From NCBI GenBank assembly GCA_003009755.1, contig PXUB01000030.1, positions 1 through 64,000 of the forward strand: a stretch of 64,000 nt of DNA, given 5' to 3'. Positions 25,837-34,190 of the stretch are shown here, one piece after another. The notes under the pieces were generated by a model. It made no database searches. It saw only the letters and a program-made list of their open reading frames with translations, and was not told the DNA's origin. Position 1 is the first letter of the stretch. Each line of letters opens with the position of its first letter. The translations under genes and the position numbers were made by a program. Origin of the DNA: Thermoplasmatales archaeon SW_10_69_26. Lineage in GTDB: Archaea; Thermoplasmatota; SW-10-69-26.

Positions 25837-26051
25837 GCTCTCGGTCGGGCCGCCGTCGACACCCGACCCGGGCCGGGGCCCCAGGGGCCAGGGTCTGTCT
25901 TGCCCTCTGTTCTCATCGGCGACGGAGCGAGGGACACCGTCGCGCCGAGGCCACGCTGAGGCCGGATCGTCCACGGTCAGATGTTCGGGACGTCCACGCA
26001 GCGATCCCCGCGTGCGCTCGAGCCCGCTCGGCGAAGGAGACGTTCTTCCAT

Positions 26052-26271
26052 CGAGGGTTGGACCCAAGCGATGGGAGCCGGGTCAACAACCCTCGAAGTT
26101 CGCCCGAACCGGGCGCTAGATGTCGGTTCGGGCTCCCGCGAGCGTCAGACCGTGTGGTATCCTCCGGCCAAGGATGCTCGCAGCTCGCACGAACGCCCGG
26201 GCAAGTGGCGCCGGGCGTTCGTGCTCTCCTCAGCTCCAGCTGTCGCTCTGTCGACCTGCTGGAGCTGAGGA
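26052..26271. repeat. modular stem-loop array downstream of tRNA-Arg(CCG)
   Basis: Stem-loops in order: TCGAGGGTTG/CAACCCTCGA, then GTTCG, GCCCGAACC/GGTTCGGGC, the hub GCGAGCGTC/GATGCTCGC (26138-26181), AGCTCG, CACGAACGCCCGG/CCGGGCGTTCGTG, CTC, and CCTCAGCTCCAGC/GCTGGAGCTGAGG (26227-26271). The last ends one base before the tRNA discriminator. Bases 26138-26271 align without gaps to 20425-20558 (134 bp, about seven differences). Relative to array 1 the first stem changes TCG...CGA to TTG...CAA, keeping the pair. Confidence 0.85.
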
Positions 26272-26272
26272 C

Positions 26273-26345
26273 GGGCGCGACGAGATTCGAACTCGTGTCC
26301 AAGGCTCCGGAAGCCCTAAGGATATCCAGACTACCCTACGCGCCC
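26273..26345 (-). tRNA. tRNA-Arg, anticodon CCG
   Basis: 73-nt cloverleaf on the minus strand: acceptor GGGCGCG/CGCGCCC identical to the other tRNA-Arg, T arm ACGAG-TTCGAAT-CTCGT, and anticodon loop TTCCGGA with CCG at 34-36. It has no intron. The discriminator at 26272 gives G. CTCGTATGAAAAC around 26368-26380 is the TATA region, 28-29 nt upstream of the mature 5' end. It reads CGG. Confidence 0.92.
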
Positions 26346-26522
26346 GAGCTGGCGAGCCATCGGGCCCTCGTATGAAAACGTGATGGCCGAGCTCAGAAGG
26401 CCCATCGCTCGGGAGGGCCGTCAGCACCCTCCGGCCGCGCCCGCTCTGGTCGGCCCGCCGTCCGGTTCCGGTGCCGCCCGGTTCACGCTGTGGCTGCCCG
26501 AGCGGGAGCCGCGCCCCGTCGA

Positions 26523-27674
26523 CTAGGCCCGACCGGCAGCGTCGATGGCCCGATCGAGATCCTCGAGAAGGTCGTCGATGCTCTCGATGCCGACGCTCAA
26601 CCGGATCAGCCCGTCCGTGATGCCAAGCTCGCGGCGGACGTCGGCCGGCACGCTGGCGTGCGTCATCTCGGCCGGGTGGTTGGCCAGCGACTCGACGGCG
26701 CCCAGCGACTCGGCGCAGTGGAACACCTCGACGAGCTCGAAGAACGCCTGCGCCCCGTCGAACCCGTTGGGCACCTCGAAGCTCACCATGCCACCGTAGC
26801 CGTCCATCTGGTCGGCGGCGACGTCGTGGTTGGGATGATCCTCGAAGCCCGGCCACAGCACCCGGTCGACATCGTCGCGCTCGCGCAGGTGCTCGGCGAC
26901 GGCGCGCGCGTTCTCGCAGTGGCGATCCATGCGGACGCCCAACGTCTTGAGCCCACGCAGCACCTGGTAGCAATCGAACGGGCTCGGCACCGGCCCCATC
27001 GAGTTCTGGTCGAAGTGGATCTGCTCGCTGAGGGACTCGTCGTCCCACACGAGCGCCCCCCCGACCACGTCGCTGTGCCCACCCAGGTACTTGGTGGCGC
27101 TGTGCCAGACGATGTCGGCCCCCAGCTCGAGCGGGCTCTGCAGGTGCGGGCTGGCGAACGTGTTGTCGATCACGCTCACCGCGCCCACCCGATCGGCCTG
27201 CTCGGTCACCCGCTCGATGTCCACGATCTTCAACAGCGGGTTCGTCGGCGTCTCCGCGACGACGAGATCCGTGTCGTCCGTGATCGCCTGCCGGGCCGCC
27301 TTCGGATCGGCGAGGTCGGCGAACTCGACCTCGACGCCGAACGGGGCCAGGTTCTTCGTCAGATAGCGCCGGGTTCCGCCGTAGCAGTCCTCCTCGCACA
27401 CGAGCCGGTCGCCGGCTTCCAGCAGGTGGCCCAACGCCGTGCACGCGGCCATGCCGCTGGCGTAGGCCGCCGCATCCACGCCGCCCTCCAGCTCCGCTAG
27501 CGCGTCCTCGAGCCGGGACCGCGTCGGGTTGTCGGTGCGTGAGTACTCGAACCCGCGATCCTCGCCCGGACCGTCTTGAGCGAACGTCGTCGACAGGTGG
27601 ATCGGTGGCACCACAGCCCCGGTCTCGGGGTCGGGCTCGCTCCCGGCGTGCACGTAGCGGGTGGGCTTCCGCAT
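26523..27674 (-). CDS. cystathionine gamma-synthase/lyase family PLP enzyme
   Basis: A trans-sulfuration enzyme of 383 residues, working on homoserine esters or cystathionine in methionine/cysteine metabolism. It shows FEYSRTDNPTRSRLEDALAE, the cofactor loop YASGMAA, VIDNTFASPHLQSPLELGAD, and the PLP lysine in SATKYLGGHSD (about residue 200). The end has SLGAVESLANHPAEMTHA and RLSVGIESIDDLLEDL. It cannot be split into synthase or lyase from sequence alone. The ATG at 27674 lies 27 nt after a TATA-like CATGAAAGG (27697-27705), excluding an 18-residue extension. Confidence 0.9.
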   Translation of the reverse strand: MRKPTRYVHAGSEPDPETGAVVPPIHLSTTFAQDGPGEDRGFEYSRTDNPTRSRLEDALAELEGGVDAAAYASGMAACTALGHLLEAGDRLVCEEDCYGGTRRYLTKNLAPFGVEVEFADLADPKAARQAITDDTDLVVAETPTNPLLKIVDIERVTEQADRVGAVSVIDNTFASPHLQSPLELGADIVWHSATKYLGGHSDVVGGALVWDDESLSEQIHFDQNSMGPVPSPFDCYQVLRGLKTLGVRMDRHCENARAVAEHLRERDDVDRVLWPGFEDHPNHDVAADQMDGYGGMVSFEVPNGFDGAQAFFELVEVFHCAESLGAVESLANHPAEMTHASVPADVRRELGITDGLIRLSVGIESIDDLLEDLDRAIDAAGRA

Positions 27675-27778
27675 GCAGCCCGAATGGGCCTCTGGGCATG
27701 AAAGGCGCGGTCCGACGGTGTGTGTCACAGGCCGAGGTGACCCAGGGTTTAGGGACCGCCAGGGACCCCATCTCGACG

Positions 27779-29455
27779 ATGGAGAGCTTGGTCTGCCGGC
27801 TCCTGGCTGGAGCTGCCGTCGTCGCGGTGCTGGTCGTCGCCTCGCCTGCGAGCGCCGAGGAGGGGCCGAGCTTCGAGGATACCGTCATCCTGGAGGGTTC
27901 GCAGCTCGCGGACTGGGCCAGCGAGCACGGCCTCGAGGGCGAGGGCTCGGCCTCGGACCCCTATCGGCTCTCGCGCTGCTCCTTCGCCGCAGGCTTCGGC
28001 CTGGTCGACACCGAGGCTCACCTCCTGGTCGAGGATTGCACCATCGAAGGCCAGGGGGAGCTCGGGAACCGGTCGGAGGTCTGCGAGAGCTCTCGCTGCG
28101 GCGAGAACAGCGCCCTCCTCCTGGCCGGGGTCTCGAACGTGACCGTGCGCTCCAGCACGATGACCCACGACGGGTGGGAGGCCGTCGCGCTCGTCGGGGC
28201 CAGCGGCGTCGTGCTCGAGGGCAACACACTGCAGTCCCCGCGACTAGGCCTCCTCGCCGTCGAGAGCGCGAACAACACCGTCGAAGGCAACGTCCTCGAC
28301 GGGAGCTTCCGCCTCGTGCGTTCCCAAGCGTCCCTCTTCACGGCCAACACCGTCCGATCCGACGGCCTCAAGGCGTCCGTGAAACACGGCGCGGGGAACA
28401 CCTTGCAAGCGAACACAATCGCGGGCGAAACCCCCCTCGAGGTCCAGGGATCCCGAGCAACCGTGCTTCAGGGGAACGAGTTCGACGGCGGTGAGGTCGA
28501 GGTCCGTGTCGAGACAGGTCTCGGCGCAGGGATCTTCGCCCTCCCGACCGACGTCGAGCGACCGTCCGCCCCGGCCATCCCTGACCGGAGCAACCGCCTG
28601 GCCGACAATACGTTCACAGAGACGAGCGACCTGGAGTGCTCGCACGCCGACACCTGGCGGATCGTCGGGAACCGTTTCCTGGGAGCCGACGGTCCCTCGG
28701 TCACCCTTGCATGGGACTGCTCGATCGTTCTGGCTGACAACACGTTCGAGGCGGGCGACATCGGGGTCGAGGCGAAGGACACCCCCGGTCGGGTCGTCCT
28801 CGAGAACAACACGTTCCGCGACCAGGCCGAGCGGGGCGTCGTCCTCCGCCAAGGAGCCGACGGCGCGAGGGTCGCCAACAACACGTTCCACGGGCACCCC
28901 TCGGCCGGCCTGAGGGTCGAGAACGGCGACGACGTCGTCGTCGACGGGAACGAGTTCGAGGCCACCGACACCGCGATCCTCCTCCGGGGATCCAGGGGCA
29001 CGGAGATCACCGGCAACGAGGTGAACGCGACCAGCGTCGGGCTCCACCTCGGCGATCGGACGTCCGGGATCGAGGTGACCGGCAACCACCTCTTCGCCGG
29101 GGCCAACGGCAGGTCGGGCTCCGCGATCGTCATCGACGAGGACGGCGCAGACGAGACGTTGGTCTACGACAACGTGATCGGTGACGGTGGCATCGGCGGG
29201 CAGCCGGGGCCGCGCGTGGAATGGAACGTCTCCGCGAGGGACGAGACCAACGTGATCGGCGGCCCCTCGGTCGGCGGCAACCACTGGTGCGCTCCAGGCA
29301 ACTTCGACGCCGACCTCGACGGGTTCGGCGAGATCCCGGTCGGCCCCGACCTCGCCGACACCCTCCCGCTCGTCCCCTACCCCACGGTGACGCCGAAGTC
29401 TTGGCTGGTGTTCAGCTCCTTGGTGCTCCGCCCGACCGAGATCTGCCAGCCCTGA
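27779..29455 (+). CDS. secreted right-handed beta-helix repeat protein
   Basis: 558 residues with signal LAGAAVVAVLVVASPASA. The body is a run of beta-helix coils with the pattern 'GNTF/NNTF' every 22-25 residues (LEGNTLQSP, VEGNVLDGS, LADNTFTE, LENNTFRD, VANNTFHG, VDGNEFEA, ITGNEVNA), as in NosD/PbH1 carbohydrate-binding proteins. No catalytic residues can be named. The C-terminus (WLVFSSLVLRPTEICQP) has a moderately hydrophobic end but no clear anchor. TATA-like GTTTAGGG (27747-27754) is 28 nt before the ATG. It is divergent from the PLP enzyme. Confidence 0.75.
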   Translation: MESLVCRLLAGAAVVAVLVVASPASAEEGPSFEDTVILEGSQLADWASEHGLEGEGSASDPYRLSRCSFAAGFGLVDTEAHLLVEDCTIEGQGELGNRSEVCESSRCGENSALLLAGVSNVTVRSSTMTHDGWEAVALVGASGVVLEGNTLQSPRLGLLAVESANNTVEGNVLDGSFRLVRSQASLFTANTVRSDGLKASVKHGAGNTLQANTIAGETPLEVQGSRATVLQGNEFDGGEVEVRVETGLGAGIFALPTDVERPSAPAIPDRSNRLADNTFTETSDLECSHADTWRIVGNRFLGADGPSVTLAWDCSIVLADNTFEAGDIGVEAKDTPGRVVLENNTFRDQAERGVVLRQGADGARVANNTFHGHPSAGLRVENGDDVVVDGNEFEATDTAILLRGSRGTEITGNEVNATSVGLHLGDRTSGIEVTGNHLFAGANGRSGSAIVIDEDGADETLVYDNVIGDGGIGGQPGPRVEWNVSARDETNVIGGPSVGGNHWCAPGNFDADLDGFGEIPVGPDLADTLPLVPYPTVTPKSWLVFSSLVLRPTEICQP

Positions 29456-29502
29456 TCGCGGGATCTACGAGCCTCTCGCATGCGGCTGCGGCCAGGCACA
29501 AC

Positions 29503-29510
29503 GCTTTAAC
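29503..29510 (+). promoter_or_regulatory. promoter of the cobalamin-capture operon
   Basis: GCTTTAAC, centred about 55 nt before the first ATG. It predicts a leader of about 28 nt carrying the ribosome site AAGGAGG at 29548-29554, 7 nt from the start. I see no cobalamin riboswitch box in the leader. Confidence 0.6.
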
Positions 29511-29561
29511 GCCGACGCCCCATGCTCAAGTCCCCTTTCGGGTACTCAAGGAGGCTTGACC

Positions 29562-30068
29562 ATGAAGCGTGTCCTCACCGCGACCGTCCTGGCGGCGCTC
29601 GTGGCCCTGATGGGCCTGACCCCAACCGTCGCCTCCGCCGCCGAGACCAGTTCCACGACCGAGATCACCCTCCGCGCCGCCCCCGCCGGCCCCGTCGTGC
29701 CCAGCGTGTTCTTCGTGAACAACGAGGCCCAGTGGATCCACGACCCCGCCGAGGACGGCTCGCTCGACGACATCGACGGCGTGGCCGGTTGCCAGCTGTC
29801 CGTCACCGACGCGAACGGCAACGGCGCCGTCGACGGCGCCGACGTCCTCGACCGCGCCGAGGCGACCGGCTGCATCACCAGCTGGGACGGCCGCGACGAC
29901 GCCAGTTGCACCGACGGCACCCCCGTCTTCGTCGCCGAGGTCGACGGCCTCGAGGAGGTCTTCCCCGCCACGTTCTGGGCCCTGCACCTCAACGGGCAGG
30001 CCGCCAGCGTCGGCGTCTGCGACCTCGCCCTCCAGGACGGCGACTCGCTCGGCTTCGTCTACGAGTGA
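29562..30068 (+). CDS. secreted DUF4430-like (transcobalamin beta-domain) protein
   Basis: 168 residues with a cleavable signal (LTATVLAALVALMGLTPTVASA). The mature part ends in FWALHLNGQAASVGVCDLAL and QDGDSLGFVYE, the pattern of DUF4430, the small beta-domain that closes over cobalamin in transcobalamin and intrinsic factor. Four cysteines could form disulfides. First gene of a seven-gene run on one strand. By context it should help bind a corrinoid outside the cell. Family assignment rests on the C-terminal motif and the neighbours. Confidence 0.65.
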   Translation: MKRVLTATVLAALVALMGLTPTVASAAETSSTTEITLRAAPAGPVVPSVFFVNNEAQWIHDPAEDGSLDDIDGVAGCQLSVTDANGNGAVDGADVLDRAEATGCITSWDGRDDASCTDGTPVFVAEVDGLEEVFPATFWALHLNGQAASVGVCDLALQDGDSLGFVYE

Positions 30069-30070
30069 CG

Positions 30071-32617
30071 ATGCGGCTCGCCTCGGTCGCGGTCCCCTTG
30101 GCTCTGCTCGCCCTCGCGGGGACAGCCGCAGCCTCGCACGCTCCTTTGTCGATCCCCCAGATAGCCGACGACGACCCCGTCGATCCCGCGTTACAGCGGC
30201 TGGCGGGCAACGTCTCCGCCGACGGCTGCGTCGACCAAGAGGGCTGCGTGACCGAGAAGACGAAGTGGGTCGCCACCACGGCGGCCCACCTGGGCGTCGA
30301 TCCCAACGACTGGCCCGCCGACGGGGCCGCGATCGGCGGCTGGCTGCGCGCCAACGCCGACGACCTGGCCGACGAGCGGATGACGAACTGCCACGAGGAC
30401 GAGAACCGCTCCCGCAGCGACTGCGCTCACCTGCGCGTGTTCAGCCGCGTCAAATCGATCCTCGCTTTCGAAGCCCTCGGCGAGGACGCCCGCAAGGTCC
30501 CCACGCCCGACGGTGGCCAACGCGACCTCGTGGCCGAGCTCCTGGAAGAGCACGACGGCAGCGAGTTCGGCCGCTCGGACTTGGCCAACGACGACGTCTG
30601 GGCGCTGATCGCCCTCAACGACGCCGGCTACGACGGGCCCGAGGTCGACGACGCCATCGACCGCATCGAGAGGGCCCAATCCGTCGACGGCGGCGTACCT
30701 CACGGCGAAGGCTCGCTGGCCACCGTCGACGTGACCGCCTCGGCCATCATGGCGTTGGCTGCCCACGACCGCACCGACACGATCGAGGCCGCGCTCGGCT
30801 ACCTCGCCGACGAACGGATCGACGAGGGTGTCCGACGCGCCTGCTGGCCGCTCTCCTCAGCGTTCGGGGGCGACCCCAACGTCGAGAGCACCGCCCGCGT
30901 CGTCCAGGCCCTGCGAGCCGCCGGCGAGGACCCGCTCGCCTGGGGCGTCGACGGCCAGACGCCGACCGAGTGCCTGCTCACGTTCCAGACCGGATCGGGC
31001 GATTTCAAGCACGCCGGGAACAGCCGGACCACGATCATGTCGACCCAACAGGCGCTGGGCGGGCTCTCATGGCGGCCCTGGGGCACCCTCGAGGGCCCGG
31101 CCGAGCCCCTGACCGTCACCGACGAGGCCACCGTCGGCGAGGAGCACACCGCCACCGTGCCCGACGCGCAGCTGCGACTCGGCACCGACGCCACCGCTCA
31201 GCACACCTGGACGCCCGAGGAACCCGGCCAGAGCGTCTTCCACGGCTTCACCAGCGACCACCGCCCGCTCGAGCTCGTCGTCGACGTGCAGGAGGCCTCC
31301 GACGACGGCGCGAGCAGCTCCTCGACATCCTCGTCGGGCTCGTCCAGCCCCGACGACGACGGCTCCACCGGATCCACCGAGGGATCGGCCCCCACGGCCC
31401 ACCTCGAAGCGCCCGCTCGGGCCGAGCGCAACGTCACCCTCACGGTGAACGTCAGTGCCGACCCCGCCCAAGCCGCCGTCACCGGGTTCCGCCTCGAGAT
31501 CCCTGGCTACACCTCCACCGACTGGCGGCCCAACGGAAGCTTCCAGGTCACGCTCACCGACCTCGGCGAACACGCCCTCCGAGCGTGGGCTCGCGATGCC
31601 GACGGCCACGTCTCCGACCCCGCCGAAGCCACGATTACCGCCCGGGACGCCCAGCCCCGCCTGTCCCTCGAGGGTCCCACCGTCGTGAACCGCTCGACCC
31701 GGGCGACCCTCACCGCCCACGCCCACGACCCCGACGGACCGACCCCGAACGTCACCTGGACCGGCCCCGGGGGCGACCACCAGCAGGGCGCCCAGGCCAC
31801 CATCTCGTTCGCAGATCCGGGCCGACACGCGGTCCACGCCCAGGCCCGCGACGAGGCCAACAACACTGCCAACGCGACCTGGACCGTGCACGCCCGCAAC
31901 CGAGCCCCGACGAACCTCACCGTCACCCCAGCCGGGCTCGAAGCCAACACGACCGCCGTCCTCGAGGCCGACGCCATCGACCCCGACGGTGACGCCATCG
32001 AGATCGCCTGGCGTCTGGCCGACGAAGACGAGCCCTCATCCTGGGGCGGCCAACGCCACCTCGAGACCGGTCCGCCCGGCGAACGCGAACTCGTCGTCAA
32101 CGTCTCGGACGCCCACGGCGGCTGGACGCGGGCCCGCCTAAAACTGCCCGTCCGCGAACAACCTGGCGACGAGCCCCGCTCGCCGATCACCAACCTGACC
32201 ACCGACGCCCCCACACCCGACCCCTCGCCGGCCCTGGCCACCGAGTCCGACCCGGCCACCGTCTCCCTCCCCGATCGGATCACCCTGCCCGCCAACACCA
32301 GCCGCGTGCTGCACCTCGAGGCCCACAGCCCGACCCAGGACGTCGTGAACGTCACCGTCCGACTCGAGGAGTCCCTGCCCGTCCGCGGCACAGACGAAGC
32401 GAGGGCCCTGATCCCCGAGCTTTCGCCGGGCACCTACGAGCTCACCGCCCGCGCCGCCGACCCCGCCGGCTGGGGTCCCTGGACGAACGCGACCCTCGTC
32501 GTCGAACCCACCCCCCGGGAACCGATCGAACCCACCCGCTCGACCCCGGCCGAGACCTCGCTCGGGCTCGTTGCCACGCTGGTCGCGCTGCTCCTCGCCG
32601 GGAGGCGACGACCGTGA
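30071..32617 (+). CDS. transcobalamin-like alpha-barrel surface protein with Ig/PKD-like domains and C-terminal anchor
   Basis: 848 residues. The signal (VAVPLALLALAGTAAASHA) is followed by an (alpha/alpha) toroid at about 25-355 with NDDVWALIALNDAGYDGPEV, VDVTASAIMALAAHD, ESTARVVQALRAAGEDP and STQQALGGLSW. These are the helix-pair repeats shared by transcobalamin and prenyltransferase-like barrels. A Ser/Asp linker (about 415-440) then leads to three to four Ig/PKD-like domains (about 445-800). It ends with a membrane helix (LGLVATLVALLLA) and RRRP. It lies 2 nt after the DUF4430-like gene and overlaps the next gene by 4 nt. It probably holds the cobalamin-binding barrel on a stalk; ligand inferred. 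Confidence 0.7.
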   Translation: MRLASVAVPLALLALAGTAAASHAPLSIPQIADDDPVDPALQRLAGNVSADGCVDQEGCVTEKTKWVATTAAHLGVDPNDWPADGAAIGGWLRANADDLADERMTNCHEDENRSRSDCAHLRVFSRVKSILAFEALGEDARKVPTPDGGQRDLVAELLEEHDGSEFGRSDLANDDVWALIALNDAGYDGPEVDDAIDRIERAQSVDGGVPHGEGSLATVDVTASAIMALAAHDRTDTIEAALGYLADERIDEGVRRACWPLSSAFGGDPNVESTARVVQALRAAGEDPLAWGVDGQTPTECLLTFQTGSGDFKHAGNSRTTIMSTQQALGGLSWRPWGTLEGPAEPLTVTDEATVGEEHTATVPDAQLRLGTDATAQHTWTPEEPGQSVFHGFTSDHRPLELVVDVQEASDDGASSSSTSSSGSSSPDDDGSTGSTEGSAPTAHLEAPARAERNVTLTVNVSADPAQAAVTGFRLEIPGYTSTDWRPNGSFQVTLTDLGEHALRAWARDADGHVSDPAEATITARDAQPRLSLEGPTVVNRSTRATLTAHAHDPDGPTPNVTWTGPGGDHQQGAQATISFADPGRHAVHAQARDEANNTANATWTVHARNRAPTNLTVTPAGLEANTTAVLEADAIDPDGDAIEIAWRLADEDEPSSWGGQRHLETGPPGERELVVNVSDAHGGWTRARLKLPVREQPGDEPRSPITNLTTDAPTPDPSPALATESDPATVSLPDRITLPANTSRVLHLEAHSPTQDVVNVTVRLEESLPVRGTDEARALIPELSPGTYELTARAADPAGWGPWTNATLVVEPTPREPIEPTRSTPAETSLGLVATLVALLLAGRRRP

Positions 32618-33360
32618 GCACGGCCCGCCTGGCCCTGACGATCGCGCTCGCCACCCTCGTTCTGGCCCCCGGCTGCATCACGTTCGACGGTGAGGCCGAG
32701 ATCCAAGCCCGCGTCCTCGTCACCGAGGACGTGGGCACCCAGCCCCTCCACGACGAGAACCTCACCCTCCGTCAGGGCGCCTCGGCCATGGACGCGCTGC
32801 GCCAGGTCGCCCAGACCGAGACCAGCCACGGCGGCGGCTTCGTCGAAGCCATCGACGGCAAGGCCAGCCAGTACCCGGACGAGAAGGTCGACTGGTTCTA
32901 CCACGTGAACACGAAGCTGGCCGGCGTCGGCGCCGCCCAGTACACCCTCGAGGACGGTGACGCGGTCGTCTTCGACTACCGCCACTGGGAGCGCACCATG
33001 CACCTCCCGCACCTGCTCACCGGGCTCGACGACTGGCCCGCCGACCTCACCGAGCCCCGCTTCGACCGCGAGGCTTTCACCGAGCGCCAGAACGACGCGG
33101 ACCAGCGCGCGAACCTCTACGCCCACGTCAACGGCACCTCCGTCACCGTCCTCGATCCCACAGGCGAGCCCGCTCGCACGCTCGAGGCGCCCTGGCTGCT
33201 CGCCCACGCCGTCGCCGGTCCCACCGACCAACCCCGCGTCCTGCTCGTCGCCAGCGGGGATGCCGGCCGCGCCCTCGTCGACGAGCTCGCCCAGACCCGA
33301 CCCACCGGGGTCGGCGCCGTCGTCACCCCCAACGCCACCCAGGAGGTGCCCGCCGGATGA
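32614..33360 (+). CDS. DUF4430 lipoprotein (cobalamin-binding beta-domain)
   Basis: 248 residues. The signal ALTIALATLVLAPGC has a lipobox cysteine. A DUF4430 domain covers about 25-135: NLTLRQGASAMDALRQVAQ, then KVDWFYHVNTKLAGVGAAQY and LEDGDAVVFDYRHW, the 'W-Y-N-G-DGD-Y' layout of transcobalamin C-domains. The remainder is a small alpha/beta domain (APWLLAHAVAGPTDQPRVLL). GTGA start overlaps the upstream stop. It is a likely membrane-anchored partner that delivers substrate to the ECF transporter encoded next. Confidence 0.75.
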   Translation: MSTARLALTIALATLVLAPGCITFDGEAEIQARVLVTEDVGTQPLHDENLTLRQGASAMDALRQVAQTETSHGGGFVEAIDGKASQYPDEKVDWFYHVNTKLAGVGAAQYTLEDGDAVVFDYRHWERTMHLPHLLTGLDDWPADLTEPRFDREAFTERQNDADQRANLYAHVNGTSVTVLDPTGEPARTLEAPWLLAHAVAGPTDQPRVLLVASGDAGRALVDELAQTRPTGVGAVVTPNATQEVPAG

Positions 33361-34190
33361 AGCTCGGCTCGGCCAACGCCCTCCGATTGACCGCCGGCGT
33401 GGCCCTCGCCGCCACCGCGATGCTTCTCACGCATCCCGCCTCCGTCGTCGCCAGCCTCCTACTGGCGCTCGTGCTCGCCTGGCGCGTGGATCTCTTCGCC
33501 CGAGCCCGCGCGCTCGCCGTCGCCGCGGGCACGATCGGACTCGCCGTCCTCGCCTTAAACGCCGCCTTCGCCTGGCAAGGCGCGAGGGTCCTCTGGGAAG
33601 CCCCGTTCCGCATCACCTGGCTGGGCCGACCCCGGCTCACGCTCGAGGCGATGGCCTGGGGCGCCACGGCCGGCGTCCAGCTGACCACCACCGTGCTCGC
33701 CCTCGCCGCCGCCACCGTCGCCGTCCCCCCCGAGGCCCTCAACCGCGCCATGGAGCGGCTGGGCCTGCCACCCAGCCTGGCCCGCGCCGGCGGCCTGGCC
33801 CTGCGCCTGGTCCCCGACACGGCTCAGGATGCCCGCTCCATGCGCGAGGCCCTGCGGACCCGCGGCGTCGACACGTCCACGATCCGCGGCGCCACGCAGA
33901 CCCTCGTCCCGCTGACCGCCCGCTCGCTCGACCGCGCCGCCGTCGCCGAGGAGGCCCTGCTCGTGCGCGGCTACGACGCCGACGACCGCCGCACCGGCTG
34001 GCCGCCGGCCGCCTACCTCGCCCTCGCCGCCGCCACCGTCGCCGGCCTCGTCGCCTTCCTCGGCCCGGGGCGGCCGAGCTTCTACCCCACCGTGAGCCTC
34101 CCGCTCGATCCCGCCAGCCTCGCCCTCGTCGGCCTCGCGCTGGCGATCCCCGTGTTCCTCGTCGGGAGGGTGCCCCGATGCTCGAACTAG
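33357..34190 (+). CDS. ecfT: ECF transporter transmembrane (T) subunit
   Basis: 277 residues with about six membrane segments. The coupling helices carry the family's alanine-arginine signatures: GLPPSLARAGGLALRLVPD and AVAEEALLVRGYD, corresponding to the Ala-Arg-Gly motifs that dock on the ATPases. It overlaps the upstream gene by 4 nt and the ATPase gene by 13 nt. It forms the scaffold between the S component and the two ATPase domains. Confidence 0.85.
   Translation: MKLGSANALRLTAGVALAATAMLLTHPASVVASLLLALVLAWRVDLFARARALAVAAGTIGLAVLALNAAFAWQGARVLWEAPFRITWLGRPRLTLEAMAWGATAGVQLTTTVLALAAATVAVPPEALNRAMERLGLPPSLARAGGLALRLVPDTAQDARSMREALRTRGVDTSTIRGATQTLVPLTARSLDRAAVAEEALLVRGYDADDRRTGWPPAAYLALAAATVAGLVAFLGPGRPSFYPTVSLPLDPASLALVGLALAIPVFLVGRVPRCSN

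Noticed and set aside
27779-29455. NosD copper-loading protein of nitrous oxide reduction
   Set aside because: The beta-helix pattern is shared by many families and no nos genes are nearby.
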